Positions 1-8,349 are shown, numbered from the stretch's first letter. The stretch is 64,000 bases of DNA from Gammaproteobacteria bacterium (GCA_021323735.1 JAJPKM010000036.1:1-64000), one strand, 5' to 3'. Notes: generated from the letters alone by a model not told the origin. Numbers and translations are program-made.

Positions 1-46
1 CGCGCCGTCGGGCCTGTAGCTCAGTTGGTTAGAGCAGGGGACTCAT

Positions 47-277
47 CAATAAATGGTGCCTTCGCATCGCAAGGTGCGAAGTGGACGGGATGAATTCAGG
101 GAAACCTCACCAGCTGCGGCTGCTGGCAACCCTGAGCCAAGCCGGCGGTACACCGCCGGAAGGTGCAGAGACTACCTGAGCGCGTTTAAGTCGCGCTTAA
201 TGACAGGCTAGAGCGTCCCGCACCCCACCGGGGTGAAGAGATAGTCCACTCCCTCCGGAAACGGCTGGGCTTAAGTG
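47..277 (+). ncRNA. Group I self-splicing intron in the anticodon loop
   Basis: A 231-nt insertion follows the CAU anticodon and ends in G277, as group I introns do. The conserved core is visible in order: P (aattcagggaaacct, from 93), Q (aaccctgagccaag, 128-141), R (ggtgcagagactac, 162-175) and S (gaagagatagtcca, 235-248). The GUG at 56-58 can pair with the CAU of the 5' exon, placing the 5' splice site after U46. This is the arrangement of the well-known Azoarcus tRNA-Ile(CAU) intron (205 nt). No homing endonuclease ORF is present, so the intron is probably autocatalytic only. Confidence 0.9.
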
Positions 278-295
278 AATCCCTTGGTCCTCGGT

Positions 296-316
296 TCGAG
301 TCCGAGCGGGCCCACC
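296..316 (+). repeat. attachment-site repeat, tRNA-Ile copy
   Basis: These 21 bases, from the T-loop to the first CC of the CCA end, recur exactly at 2177-2197. tRNA 3' ends are classic targets of tyrosine recombinases, and such a repeat is the mark an integration leaves. Confidence 0.7.
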
Positions 317-529
317 AACCAATCATCCATGGACGTGTTGGCATGTCGGCTGGATTACGGTATCTCGAACCTCGGATAAGCGATTCTGGATGTGCCTCAG
401 CAGGTCGGGAACGGGAACGCGCCGTCTTGATAGTTGGATCATTGTGGACAACAGCATAGGTGCGCCGGCGATTAACTCACGCACAAAACAGATATCGCGA
501 GTCTCTATGGGGTTCTCTACTCTTCTGCG

Positions 530-1336
530 TCAGCCTCGATCGGTGTCGGTGCCCAATGTTGGTGTGGGCGATGCATTGAGCAGCATGATCCGCCGCTCCA
601 CCGCCGCTATTTCTTTTCCATCTTCCTGTTTCAGGGTATCGAGCCGATTCACCACAAGCTCATCGCTCATTACAACACCCTTGGCAAATGTCGTATAACC
701 TTTCCAGCGCGATACACCAGGGATGAGTTGCAACTCGACTGTTTTCCCTTCGCGCTTCATCTTGATCTGTTTTATTTCATCGGCGAAAGCTCCCTCACTC
801 GAGCCCTCACGCATTAGAGTCACTGTCCCCGATTTGGAGTCCAGTCGTATTACCGTGATAGTTTCCTCTCCTTTGGAGCCGCCTAGCTCCCATGGCTCGG
901 TGATGCTTACTTTCCAGTGGCCACCAATTAGCAAGTGCTTAGGTGGCAACCCCCATAGCGTGGGGTTATAGATGAGTCCGCTAGCATCTGTTTGGGGCGC
1001 ACATTTCCCGTCGTTGCAGGCCGTTCTGCCGCCATCGCGAAGTTCGTAATCTTCGACTCCAACGGGTCGTCCGTCATATCGATAAGCCATTCGAAATTTC
1101 CACGATGCCGAATTTGTCGCGGTGACAGCGTAATCCGCCGACCCACCGTTCCGGCCGACCAGTTCATCGTAACCATCGGCCTTGATTGAGCGCGATATCG
1201 AAAACACATTGCTGTAGGTACCTGCCGCCTGAAATCGCGGAGTCAGGTAGTCAGCAGCGGCTAACTCCGCCGCGAATGCCGAGCTGGAGAAGCCTAGACA
1301 GACCGCGATTGCTAACATACGTCCGGGCATATTCAT
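530..1336 (-). CDS. Secreted hypothetical protein
   Basis: The 268-residue reading from ATG 1336 begins MNMPGRMLAIAVCLGF and runs to a likely signal peptidase site after SSSAFA, so the product is probably exported to the periplasm. A longer reading to 1507 exists, but its N-terminus looks like neither a signal peptide nor a domain. The mature part is rich in charged beta-strand-like segments, has a Cys pair (TACNDGKCAP) that could form a disulfide, and ends in an acidic Thr/Asp tail. I do not recognise the family. It lies inside the tRNA-Ile scar and is transcribed away from the toxin debris. Confidence 0.65.
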   Translation of the reverse strand: MNMPGRMLAIAVCLGFSSSAFAAELAAADYLTPRFQAAGTYSNVFSISRSIKADGYDELVGRNGGSADYAVTATNSASWKFRMAYRYDGRPVGVEDYELRDGGRTACNDGKCAPQTDASGLIYNPTLWGLPPKHLLIGGHWKVSITEPWELGGSKGEETITVIRLDSKSGTVTLMREGSSEGAFADEIKQIKMKREGKTVELQLIPGVSRWKGYTTFAKGVVMSDELVVNRLDTLKQEDGKEIAAVERRIMLLNASPTPTLGTDTDRG

Positions 1337-1519
1337 GCGTGAGGGCTCACCCCAGATTGATTCAGGACAATTCATTATTCTGGCTTCCATTTCGAATGGT
1401 AAGTTAAGCAAAGCGCTCGCGCCTTTCGATCTGCGGCGCCTTAGCCCCACTCGAAATATACTACTGACCACGTTTCTCAATACCTCGTCTGGGCACCTCA
1501 TGTCCACGTTGCGGAGGCG

Positions 1520-1844
1520 CGACTTTCAACGGGGCCAACCAGGATGCGGATTTGGCGTGGGCCAATCCGAACGAGGCCGGCGCGTACGGCTGCGGGCAAG
1601 CCAGCTGTCCCACCTCGGGCCTCATGCAAGTGCTGGCGGCGGGTCAGTCAGATCCAAAGCTGGCTGAACGCGCCGTAACCCACGCCATCCGGGCGGTCCT
1701 GTCTGCAGGCGCGGCAGGTAGGAGCCGTCTATTGCGCCGTTGGCGGCACTGAACGGGCGGATGGCGGAGATCGTGACCGTCTGGATTATACTCGCAGGGG
1801 AGGACACGCCTCGGTTTGTGACGGCGTACCCTAAGGACTGGATC
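1520..1844 (+). pseudogene. Debris of a toxin-like (DUF6883-type) locus
   Basis: Two disconnected reading frames remain. Around 1540-1690 a frame encodes WANPNEAGAYGCGQASC and LMQVLAAGQSDPKLAERAV without a start. From 1722 another frame encodes NGRMAEIVTVWII and GEDTPRFVTAYP, which resembles the C-terminal end of DUF6883 proteins, small domains often placed next to DUF4926 genes. An in-frame stop at 1719-1721 separates the second part from anything upstream. I read the region as the broken 3' end of a polymorphic-toxin-type gene. The family match is from memory. Confidence 0.4.
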
Positions 1845-2075
1845 ATGCGTTTTCATGAATTCGATACAGTGGTGCTGCAGGTAGACATGCCGAGCCATGG
1901 ATTGAAGACCGGGGACGTTGGCGCCGTGGTGCAGGTCTATTTGAAAGATGCCGTCGAGGTGGAATTCGTCACCGCCTCGGGCCGCACTCAAGCGCTGGTG
2001 ACGCTGGCGACAGCGTCGATTCGTCCCGTGAGTCCGAAGGATATTCTGGCGGTACGCCAGCTCGACGCCGCCTGA
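1845..2075 (+). CDS. DUF4926 domain protein
   Basis: A 76-residue protein starting MRFHEFDTVVLQVD. The pattern DTVVL, then HGLKTGDVGAVVQVY, then VEFVTASGRTQALVTL matches the compact SH3-like beta-barrel of DUF4926. Such genes commonly sit just downstream of DUF6883-like genes, as seems to be the case here, suggesting an immunity or accessory role, which is unproven. The frame is open upstream into the debris with no intervening stop, so the exact start is uncertain. ATG 1845 was chosen because the domain begins there. Confidence 0.65.
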   Translation: MRFHEFDTVVLQVDMPSHGLKTGDVGAVVQVYLKDAVEVEFVTASGRTQALVTLATASIRPVSPKDILAVRQLDAA

Positions 2076-2176
2076 TTCAGCGACGGCGGCACAGGGAACG
2101 TTGGGGCAAGTTTAGGGGCAACGCCGCAGCGCGAATTCCTGGTATCGCAAGCGTTTCAAGGGCTTGCCCAGATTAG

Positions 2177-2197
2177 TCGAGTCCGAGCGGGCCCACC
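2177..2197 (+). repeat. attachment-site repeat, distal copy
   Basis: Exact 21-bp copy of 296-316 (tRNA-Ile T-loop to CC). Flanking bases differ on both sides, so the identity is confined to the repeat, as expected of an att core. The stretch 2198-2509 holds no supportable gene. Confidence 0.7.
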
Positions 2198-2509
2198 GCT
2201 TCCACAGATAGCCGGCTTCGCATTCCCAGTCAGCCGGAATTGGATTTCCAGTTAGCCGTTGCTTGATTCTCAATTAAACGGCGGCGGCATGCAGCGGGAA
2301 CGCTCCTTACTGCTTACAGAGGATCTGGAGTAGTCGGGGAAACTCCCCAAAACGCGGTGCCAAGTCCTGGCTCAATGAAAAGCTGCAGAGCGCGGCAAGC
2401 GACGCCGCGTTCGCGCAGGCGTAGAGCCCTATCAGCGAGCACCACTTGCAGCCGCATGCGGTAGTATCGTGCGGAAGATTCGGCAAGGCGGCGAAAGCCG
2501 GGGGGACAA

Positions 2510-3199
2510 GTGGTCAAACTGCGCCGGCACAAGCACGCCGTGCTGCTCGTGCTGTTGGTCATCGTGCTCGCGATTACTACGGTCGAAACGCAGTCGGGTG
2601 CGGAGCGGCTGTACACCGATGTTCTACGTACTGTGCTGGGCGTTGCGATATGGATCGTTGTCTTCGAGCGCCGGCGCGAGCAGGTCACGATGGGCGCAGT
2701 CCTCCTCGCGTCCCTGGCAATCAGCTGGAGGCGACACTTCACCGTGGCGAGCCTCGATCACGCGCTATCGCTAGCGGACCACGTAGTGCTGGTGTTGTTC
2801 GCCTGGAGTGCGGTGTACGTGATCTTGCGGGACCTCTTCCGCGTACGTAGAGCGGGTGCCGAGGATGTGCTTGGCGCTATCTGCGGTTATCTCATCGCCG
2901 GCAACGCGTGGGCGCAGATGAACGCGATCGCTTACTTATTGGTGCCCTCGGCCTACAGCATCAGTCCCGATCTAGCCAGCCTTCTCACCGATTGGCATGG
3001 TCGGATCGCGCTCTTCACGTACTACGCCTTTGCACAAGTCATGACGATCGGCTATTCGGACGTGACACCGGTACACGCCCCGGCGACCACCTTGAGCCTA
3101 TTCGCGGCATTGTTCGGAGTGTTCTATACGGCCGTCGTCGTGTCGCAGTTCGTCGGATTGGCGCAGCGGCCCAAGCACGAAACGCCCACCGACCAATGA
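2510..3199 (+). CDS. Two-TM pore potassium channel family protein
   Basis: A 229-residue inner-membrane protein. Several hydrophobic helices (about 10-25, 40-52, 60-72, 90-106, 120-145) precede a C-terminal pore module: a pore helix near 165-178, the selectivity-filter-like sequence TIGYSD at 179-184 and a last helix at 195-215. T-x-G-Y-x-D is the hallmark of the Ion_trans_2 type K+ channel pore, so tetrameric K+ conduction is likely. No cytoplasmic RCK or TrkA-N domain follows, so any gating input is unknown. GTG start follows a GGGGG-rich ribosome site; an overlapping reading upstream was rejected. Confidence 0.8.
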   Translation: MVKLRRHKHAVLLVLLVIVLAITTVETQSGAERLYTDVLRTVLGVAIWIVVFERRREQVTMGAVLLASLAISWRRHFTVASLDHALSLADHVVLVLFAWSAVYVILRDLFRVRRAGAEDVLGAICGYLIAGNAWAQMNAIAYLLVPSAYSISPDLASLLTDWHGRIALFTYYAFAQVMTIGYSDVTPVHAPATTLSLFAALFGVFYTAVVVSQFVGLAQRPKHETPTDQ

Positions 3200-3224
3200 C
3201 CAGTCAGCTTGATCGTTGGACCTC

Positions 3225-3701
3225 ATGAGCAAACCGCCATACATACGACGTTGCGAGCCGGGGGAGGAAGCGTCGCTCTTTGATGTTTACTTCACAGCCG
3301 TACATCTTGTGGCCAGCCGCGACTACACGGCCGAACAAGTTCAAGCTTGGGCACCGCCGGACTTAGACGCTGAACTTTGGAAGAGCAAAATTCGCGAGAT
3401 CAACCCCTTTGTCGCGGAACTCAATGGGGAACTTGTTGGCTATGCTGACGTGCAGTCAAACGGCTACATCGATCATTTCTTCGTTTCCGGCAAGCATCCC
3501 CGCCGGGGTATTGGCTCACTTCTCATGAAAAGAATACTCGTAGAAGCGGCGTCGCTCGGTGTTTCCTCGCTGACGTCTCATGTGAGCCGAACGGCTCAGC
3601 CGTTCTTCGAGAGATTTGGCTTTGTCATTGCGGAACAGCGTTACCCTGAAGTCCGCGGCGTTGTCGTTCCGAACGCACTTATGTACCGTAGTCTGTCATG
3701 A
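3225..3701 (+). CDS. GNAT family N-acetyltransferase
   Basis: A 158-residue single-domain GNAT enzyme, expected to move an acetyl group from acetyl-CoA to an amine of unknown identity. The central strand IDHFFVSGKHPRRGIGS carries the acetyl-CoA pyrophosphate loop (R-R-G-I-G-S, the Q/RxxGxG/A motif), and FFERFGFVIAEQR matches the usual C-terminal FYexxGF element. A TTG nine bases upstream (3216) is an alternative start, but ATG 3225 gives the ordinary GNAT N-terminus (YIRRCEPGEEASLFDVY). It stands alone, with no operon partner that hints at the substrate. Confidence 0.85.
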   Translation: MSKPPYIRRCEPGEEASLFDVYFTAVHLVASRDYTAEQVQAWAPPDLDAELWKSKIREINPFVAELNGELVGYADVQSNGYIDHFFVSGKHPRRGIGSLLMKRILVEAASLGVSSLTSHVSRTAQPFFERFGFVIAEQRYPEVRGVVVPNALMYRSLS

Positions 3702-3761
3702 GGTCAACAATCGGTTCGAACGACCGCGAGGCGCGTCCTCGGAGAACAAAGGAAAGGATTA

Positions 3762-4355
3762 ATGATTAGCCGTCTCTGGTATCGATCGCGGGCGACTTCA
3801 CTTGTCGCAGCCGTGAGCCTGGCTCTCGTGAGTGCCGTATTTGCAGCTGCGAGCGCTAACTCGACGGTGAGAAAGCTCTTCGAGGACGCGGCGAAGGGCA
3901 TAGCCAAACGCACCTCTGTCGAAATCTATGTGCCGATAACGCTGCAAAGTTTGAGTGCTGCCGCGACCGATGGATGCGCCTTTTCGGAGTCCAAGGCCGA
4001 CAGCTACGATATTTCGATTTACGGACGCCTTGTCGAACACGGTAAAACGGATCAGCTGCCATGCGAGGCGAGCAATGCCGCGCTCTTGGCACAAATCCAC
4101 GGCGACACCAAGGCCATGCCGGACAGGTCCAAAGCGCGCAACGCACAAAGAGTCATGTTACGAAACGGAATGCCAGGATGGTTCATTCCCGTTGCCTGCG
4201 GAGGATCATGTGCCCCCGCCACGCTGTACTGGCAAACGCCCAAGGCGAGTTATTGGTTGCAACTGAGGCTCGAATCTCACATGTCCAAAGAGACACAACG
4301 CTCGGAGCTGCTTGAGATAGCGGATTCAATGCAATTGATCTCAGCAGAACACTAG
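3762..4355 (+). CDS. Exported hypothetical protein
   Basis: A 197-residue product preceded by an AAAGGA ribosome site. Residues 1-33 form a signal peptide (a Arg-rich start, a hydrophobic LVAAVSLALVSAVFAA core, then an AxA-type site). The mature part contains four Cys (CAF, PCEA, ACGGSC), consistent with periplasmic disulfides, and conserved-looking GMPGWFIPVACGG and YWLQLRLESH segments. No family is recognised. It lies between a GNAT and a VOC gene on the same strand without overlap. Confidence 0.65.
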   Translation: MISRLWYRSRATSLVAAVSLALVSAVFAAASANSTVRKLFEDAAKGIAKRTSVEIYVPITLQSLSAAATDGCAFSESKADSYDISIYGRLVEHGKTDQLPCEASNAALLAQIHGDTKAMPDRSKARNAQRVMLRNGMPGWFIPVACGGSCAPATLYWQTPKASYWLQLRLESHMSKETQRSELLEIADSMQLISAEH

Positions 4356-4380
4356 GGCAGACCATGCCCAGGAGGACAGC

Positions 4381-4797
4381 ATGAGGCGCACGTGGACAAT
4401 CATTGGCGTAAGCGATGTGCCCGGCAGCTTCAAGTGGTACCAATCGCTGCTCGGCCTGCCGGCGACGACTCCCGCCCATGACGATTTTGGTCAGATCCTC
4501 GATTTGGATGGAACGGTGTTGCTCTGCCTTCACGAATGGGGTGCCCATGGGCATCCCTCGTTGATGAGCCCCGACCACGCCCGGCCCGGGAACGGACTTC
4601 TCTTGTTCTTCCGTGTCGATGATTTTGCCATGGCGCTGCCCAGGGCGCGTGCGCTCGTCGCGCGACTCGAGGAGGAGCCGCATGTGAACCAGAATACCGG
4701 TACCACCGAGTTCTCACTGCGAGATCCGGACGGCTACTATGTCACCATCAGTGCGCTCCACAACCGACGGAGCGATCGGGAATATGCGACGACATAG
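4381..4797 (+). CDS. Glyoxalase/bleomycin-resistance (VOC) family protein
   Basis: A 138-residue protein with the paired beta-alpha-beta-beta-beta layout of the vicinal oxygen chelate superfamily. The start TWTIIGVSDVPGSFKWYQSL and end TEFSLRDPDGYYVTISAL are the signatures of the two half-domains. Candidate metal ligands include the His in LCLHEWG and the Glu in TEFSL. Members range from glyoxalases to drug-binding resistance proteins, and the reaction cannot be assigned. ATG 4381 follows CAGGAGGACAGC. The 3' end overlaps the next gene by 14 bases. Confidence 0.85.
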   Translation: MRRTWTIIGVSDVPGSFKWYQSLLGLPATTPAHDDFGQILDLDGTVLLCLHEWGAHGHPSLMSPDHARPGNGLLLFFRVDDFAMALPRARALVARLEEEPHVNQNTGTTEFSLRDPDGYYVTISALHNRRSDREYATT

Positions 4798-5275
4798 ACC
4801 GCGGCGCATTGCGCTGGATCTTCGCGGGTTGATTGATAATAAACATATCTTGCGACTCACCGGAGGCGTAGAGCAGGATTCGGCTATAGAGATCTGGCTT
4901 GCGGATGGGCCGATCGAGCTGCGGTCCATTGCCAGGAAATGGTTCGTGCGGATGAGACAGTGCGGTGATGATGTCCGCGAGCTCATGCATGATGGCTGCC
5001 CCGTCGCATGTGTGGAAGATGCACCGTTTGGGTATGTCAACACTTTCAAGAGCCATGTCAATGTCGGCTTCTTCCACGGCGCAGGGCTCGAAGATCCCGC
5101 CGGCCTGCTGACGGGAAGCGGCAAGCGCATGCGGCATGTGAAATTGAAGCCTGGATCGGAGCCCAATGCGGCGGCTCTCGGCCACCTCATCGACGCGGCC
5201 TATCGGGATATCGAGTCGCGGCTCGGCCGCGAACCGCAGGCGGTAGTCCCGCGTGCTCCCAGCCCACGCCCCTGA
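4784..5275 (+). CDS. DUF1801 domain protein
   Basis: A 163-residue protein. The sequence GYVNTFKSHVNVGFFHGAGL followed by DPAGLLTGSGKRMRHVKL is the core of the YdhG/DUF1801 fold, a small alpha/beta domain of unknown biochemical role. ATG 4784 overlaps the end of the VOC gene, suggesting translational coupling; an earlier in-frame ATG at 4739 lies deeper inside the VOC gene and is less likely. The Pro-rich C-terminus (PSPRP) looks disordered. Confidence 0.75.
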   Translation: MRRHRPRRIALDLRGLIDNKHILRLTGGVEQDSAIEIWLADGPIELRSIARKWFVRMRQCGDDVRELMHDGCPVACVEDAPFGYVNTFKSHVNVGFFHGAGLEDPAGLLTGSGKRMRHVKLKPGSEPNAAALGHLIDAAYRDIESRLGREPQAVVPRAPSPRP

Positions 5276-5303
5276 CGCCATCGCAGACACCAGCGCAGAC
5301 CCC

Positions 5304-5651
5304 ATGCTTCAACGCCTCACCCGTACTGCCTCGCGCCATCATTCCTATCGTTGGTGGTATGTAGCGGCGAGTGCGTGCGTTTTTCTAGTCGTCGCCGCAA
5401 TACTGACGGGCATTCCTCGGGCGTTCAGGGTTGCCATCATCTTCGTGGGGCCGGCGCTAGCCATGTCCTGGGGAATGGCGCTGATTTGCTTTTGGTTTGA
5501 ACCCGCTCGAGGCGGCCTGTACGGCAGCATGGTAGTCAAGCACCTTCCACGCATGGGCCAAATCTCCCTGCGTTGGATCGCAGCGATATTCTTGGCCTTA
5601 TGGTTTGCCTTCGGGCTCGTTGTCTGGCCGATCTTCGCTCTGCTCATCTGA
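5304..5651 (+). CDS. Small inner-membrane protein
   Basis: A 115-residue hydrophobic protein. After a short basic N-terminus (HHSYRWWY) there are three likely transmembrane helices: about 18-36 (ACVFLVVAAIL), 42-62 (AIIFVGPALAMSWGMAL) and 88-110 (WIAAIFLALWFAFGLVV). It follows the DUF1801 gene by 28 bases and may be cotranscribed. No family is recognised. Start ATG 5304 is preferred over GTG/ATG codons upstream that would add a non-membrane leader. Confidence 0.6.
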   Translation: MLQRLTRTASRHHSYRWWYVAASACVFLVVAAILTGIPRAFRVAIIFVGPALAMSWGMALICFWFEPARGGLYGSMVVKHLPRMGQISLRWIAAIFLALWFAFGLVVWPIFALLI

Positions 5652-5743
5652 ATGCCGAATTTTGTGCGAATATTCAGCTGAAAATGTGCATCTCTAACCC
5701 TTAACCCTTAACCACCATATCCCTTGACCAAAAGATTGCCGCC

Positions 5744-6100
5744 ATGATGAACCCTCGCACCGTACTTAGCCCCACATGGGTGGCCCTCTTGCTTGCCGGC
5801 TGCGGAGGTTCGGCAAGCCCGCCGAATTCCGTTCCGACCGTTGCCGCGAAGCCGGACGTGATCGTCACAGTCGATGGAGAACGCCACACCTGTCTCGTCG
5901 CGCTTTCCAGCGAGGCGCAAGGCAGCTCCATCGGATGTGACGAGGTGGTTGCGTTCATGCGCGACGAACTGCGAGTGCCCAGCGGGTCGATATATGACCT
6001 CAAGGTTCTCCCTCCCGCCAATGAAGCCGAGACGGCCAAGGTCGAAACCAGCTTGAAGGGTGCCGGCTACCGCCCGGGCGCCGCCCAAGCACGCCGCTGA
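5744..6100 (+). CDS. Small lipoprotein
   Basis: A 118-residue product with a typical lipobox, LLLAGC, ending at Cys 19, so it should be lipidated and membrane anchored. The mature domain (VIVTVDGERHTCLVALSSEAQGSS, read in two pieces) carries two Cys and ends in a Lys/Arg-rich tail. The layout suggests a small beta domain of the biopolymer-transport (ExbD-like periplasmic) type, but this is weak. Three TAACCCT-like units at 5694-5714 precede it. Confidence 0.6.
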   Translation: MMNPRTVLSPTWVALLLAGCGGSASPPNSVPTVAAKPDVIVTVDGERHTCLVALSSEAQGSSIGCDEVVAFMRDELRVPSGSIYDLKVLPPANEAETAKVETSLKGAGYRPGAAQARR

Positions 6101-6310
6101 ATCGATCGGGAAATTCCCGCCGAAAATTCCAATTCGGGCGCCGGGAGTGAGAACTCCTGAACACTGTTTTGGCCGATTTCGAGACCCGGTACATAGCCTG
6201 CCGTGCCGGAACGTGACGAAATAGCGAAAACGCTTCGTCCGTTGCGGCCATGTGTTCAACACCGGGTCGAAACACAGGGCGTTCCAGTGTTTGAATAAAG
6301 GAGAATACCC

Positions 6311-7585
6311 TTGTTTCGCGGCTTCAAGTATCAAGTAGTGTTGCCGGTGGCTGGCATCACCCTGATGCTCATTTGTTTGAGTGCCATCGGCTTTTCGATT
6401 TGGGCCATGCAGCAGGAGCAATCCGTGGTGCGCCAGCAAGTCGCCGACAATGTGACCTCGATTCAGGGCGTCTTCGTCACGACCGCTGCATTGATGCAGG
6501 ATCGCACGCACGCCAGCATGGCACTGCTCCAGGAGCAGATCCGCATGCGCGGCGGTGCCGAAAAGGGTTCTCCGGTCACCGTGGCCGGCAAAACCGTCAA
6601 TGACGTCGTGATCGGCGGCAAGGGGCAGGCCGGAGATTTCACGATCGTCGACTACGTCACGCGGCTGAACAAGGGTACCGCGACGATATTCTCCAAGGAT
6701 GCGGAGCGCTTCGTGCGCATCGCCACCAATGTGTTGAAGGACGACGGGACGCGTGCCGTGGGAACGGAGCTGAACAACGCCACACCCGCCTACGCAGAAC
6801 TCAAGAACCAACGTGCTTTCTATGGCGTCGTCGACATTCTGGGCAACCCCTATTTCACCGCCTATGAACCGCTGCTGGGCAAGAACGGTGAAAGCATCGG
6901 TATCGCCTATGTCGGCTACAAAGCCGAGTTGCCCGTTCTCAGCCAGGCGCTGGAGCAGGCGCACCTCCTGAAGAGCGGCTTCGTTGCCGTCGTTGACAGC
7001 AACAAGGCGCGTTACGTGCCCTCATGGGTAACCCCGGAACAGGTCCAAGAAGCCACGGCCAACAAGGATGGCTCCTGGGTGCTCAACCGTACGCCGCTGC
7101 CCGAGTGGGGACTGACCATCGTCTCCGCCTATCCCGCCGCGGAATTGCGCGCCCAAGGCCAGAAGATCGGATTCGGCGTGGCGCTCGCCGGCATCGTGCT
7201 CGGCGCGGCCATCTCAGCGACTCTGTTTTTCTTGCTGGATCGCAAAGTACTGCACCTGCTCGGCGGCGAGCCTCGGGTCGCGGCCGACTACATGAAAAGA
7301 ATCGCCGACGGTGATTTGGCAGTCGACATTGCGGTTGTCGGCGCTCGGCCCGACAGCCTGATGGCCTCGCTGAAGGTCATGGAAATGAAACTGAAGAATC
7401 TGGTTTCGGCCGTGCGTGGCGGCGCGGCTGAAGTCAGCGAACAGTCGCACAAGTTCGAAGCCGCTTTCGTCACCTTCCAGAAGGATCCCCAGGGGTCGTC
7501 TTCTCAGGACATCGTCAAGCAAGCCAAGGGAATCAGCCGCACGCTGTCGTTGCTCGAAAAATCGGTTGGCCGATTCAGACTCTAG
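6311..7585 (+). CDS. Cache-domain membrane sensor lacking a signalling output
   Basis: A 424-residue protein with a TM helix at about 9-31, a large periplasmic Cache_3/Cache_2-type sensor (roughly 40-285; note GTATIFSKDAERFVRIATNV and GNPYFTAYEPLLGKNGESIG), a second TM at about 292-315 and a HAMP-like segment (LLGGEPRVAADYMKRIADGD). Chemoreceptors of this type normally continue into a 200-residue MCP coiled coil containing the CheW/CheA tip; here only about 90 residues follow, with no tip motif. It may be a stand-alone sensor acting on a partner. TTG start with a clear AAAGGAG site. Confidence 0.75.
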   Translation: MFRGFKYQVVLPVAGITLMLICLSAIGFSIWAMQQEQSVVRQQVADNVTSIQGVFVTTAALMQDRTHASMALLQEQIRMRGGAEKGSPVTVAGKTVNDVVIGGKGQAGDFTIVDYVTRLNKGTATIFSKDAERFVRIATNVLKDDGTRAVGTELNNATPAYAELKNQRAFYGVVDILGNPYFTAYEPLLGKNGESIGIAYVGYKAELPVLSQALEQAHLLKSGFVAVVDSNKARYVPSWVTPEQVQEATANKDGSWVLNRTPLPEWGLTIVSAYPAAELRAQGQKIGFGVALAGIVLGAAISATLFFLLDRKVLHLLGGEPRVAADYMKRIADGDLAVDIAVVGARPDSLMASLKVMEMKLKNLVSAVRGGAAEVSEQSHKFEAAFVTFQKDPQGSSSQDIVKQAKGISRTLSLLEKSVGRFRL

Positions 7586-7673
7586 TGCCTTAAGCCTTGT
7601 TAGGCCTGCCTCAGGTTTGCCATGGGCTCGAGACTAACGCCCGCTAGCCTGAATTGGGTCGGGCCGCCGGGCC

Positions 7674-8207
7674 CTAGCCGTCATAGTCCGTTTCATTGAT
7701 TTCGCGGACGCAGGCGACCAGGGCCGGTCGCTGGTCCGGGCAGACTCTCTTGACCTCGCTGCGGATACTGTCCAGCGCCATCTGCAACCCGGCGACGTCC
7801 TCGCACAAGTCGACCACATCGGCGAGATCCTTGCCGGCCGTACCGAATTGATCCAGGCAAAAGTTGGACAGCGCAAAGCGCGCCTGACTGGGCGATATAC
7901 CCTGTTTCAGCCGCAGCCGCTCACTGATCGAGTCCGCGACGGAGGGAGTAGGTTCCGGCGTGGGCGCCTTGACCGTACCGTCGCTGACCGCCGTGGAGAC
8001 GAAGCCATTGCCCAAAAGAAGGCGCAGCATATCGATCATCTCGTCGCGCGTGGATTTCGAGCGCTGAAGCAGTGCGTCCGCGCTCGTGAAACCTTGCTCG
8101 ATCAAGGACAGAATGTTCCGGGTGTTGGCGTCAAGCTTGGCTGCACGGCCGCGCAGCTCCTCCACTCCTTTCGGCGTGAGCGCAAAGTACTTCTCGCCTG
8201 CTTTCAT
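7674..8207 (-). CDS. Winged-helix-like hypothetical protein
   Basis: A 177-residue protein transcribed against its neighbours. Residues 1-75 look like a winged helix-turn-helix (LDANTRNILSLIEQGFTSAD, then STRDEMIDMLRLLLGNGFV), followed by a Pro/Thr linker (KAPTPEPTP) and a helical C-terminal domain with three Cys. DNA or nucleic-acid binding is suggested by the fold guess only. It stands alone between the sensor and esterase genes. Confidence 0.6.
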   Translation of the reverse strand: MKAGEKYFALTPKGVEELRGRAAKLDANTRNILSLIEQGFTSADALLQRSKSTRDEMIDMLRLLLGNGFVSTAVSDGTVKAPTPEPTPSVADSISERLRLKQGISPSQARFALSNFCLDQFGTAGKDLADVVDLCEDVAGLQMALDSIRSEVKRVCPDQRPALVACVREINETDYDG

Positions 8208-8349
8208 AGATTCACCGATGGAGGCCGCCTGCGGTTCTTTGGAACTATATGCCTACGAAGGCGCTCGCAACACATCTTCTCGCGTGGTTGCGAATCCTAA
8301 TGCAGGGCTCATGGGATTGTCGATTATCCCAGGGCTAAATGCCGCAGGT

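Larger units (their letters stand above)
10..317 (+). tRNA. tRNA-Ile(CAU), interrupted by a group I intron
   Basis: Joining 10-46 to 278-317 gives a complete cloverleaf. The 7-bp acceptor stem pairs GGGCCTG with CGGGCCC, the anticodon stem pairs GGGGA with TCCCT around the loop CTCATAA, a TTCGAGT T-loop is present, and CCA is encoded at 315-317. The CAU anticodon plus the AATCCCTTGG 3' side resembles the tRNA-Ile2 that is modified by TilS to read AUA, rather than elongator tRNA-Met, but this assignment is an inference. The reading is interrupted after the anticodon by a 231-nt intron. The 3' end of this tRNA is repeated at 2177-2197. Confidence 0.9.
318..2197. mobile_element. Remnant of a tRNA-Ile-integrated island
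   Basis: The segment between the intact tRNA-Ile and the second 21-bp copy of its 3' end (2177-2197) is about 1.9 kb. It contains one secreted-protein gene on the minus strand, debris of a toxin-like locus and a DUF4926 gene, but no integrase. The simplest reading is a decayed or internally deleted genomic island. Bases 318-529 hold no recognisable gene. Confidence 0.55.

Noticed and set aside
5694-5714. TAACCCT telomere-like repeat
   Set aside because: Only three imperfect units, upstream of an ordinary lipoprotein gene; no replicon end is implied.
5708-6964. Long minus-strand open frame of 418 residues
   Set aside because: It is antisense to the lipoprotein and Cache sensor genes, has no domain or start signal, and shows shadow-frame composition.
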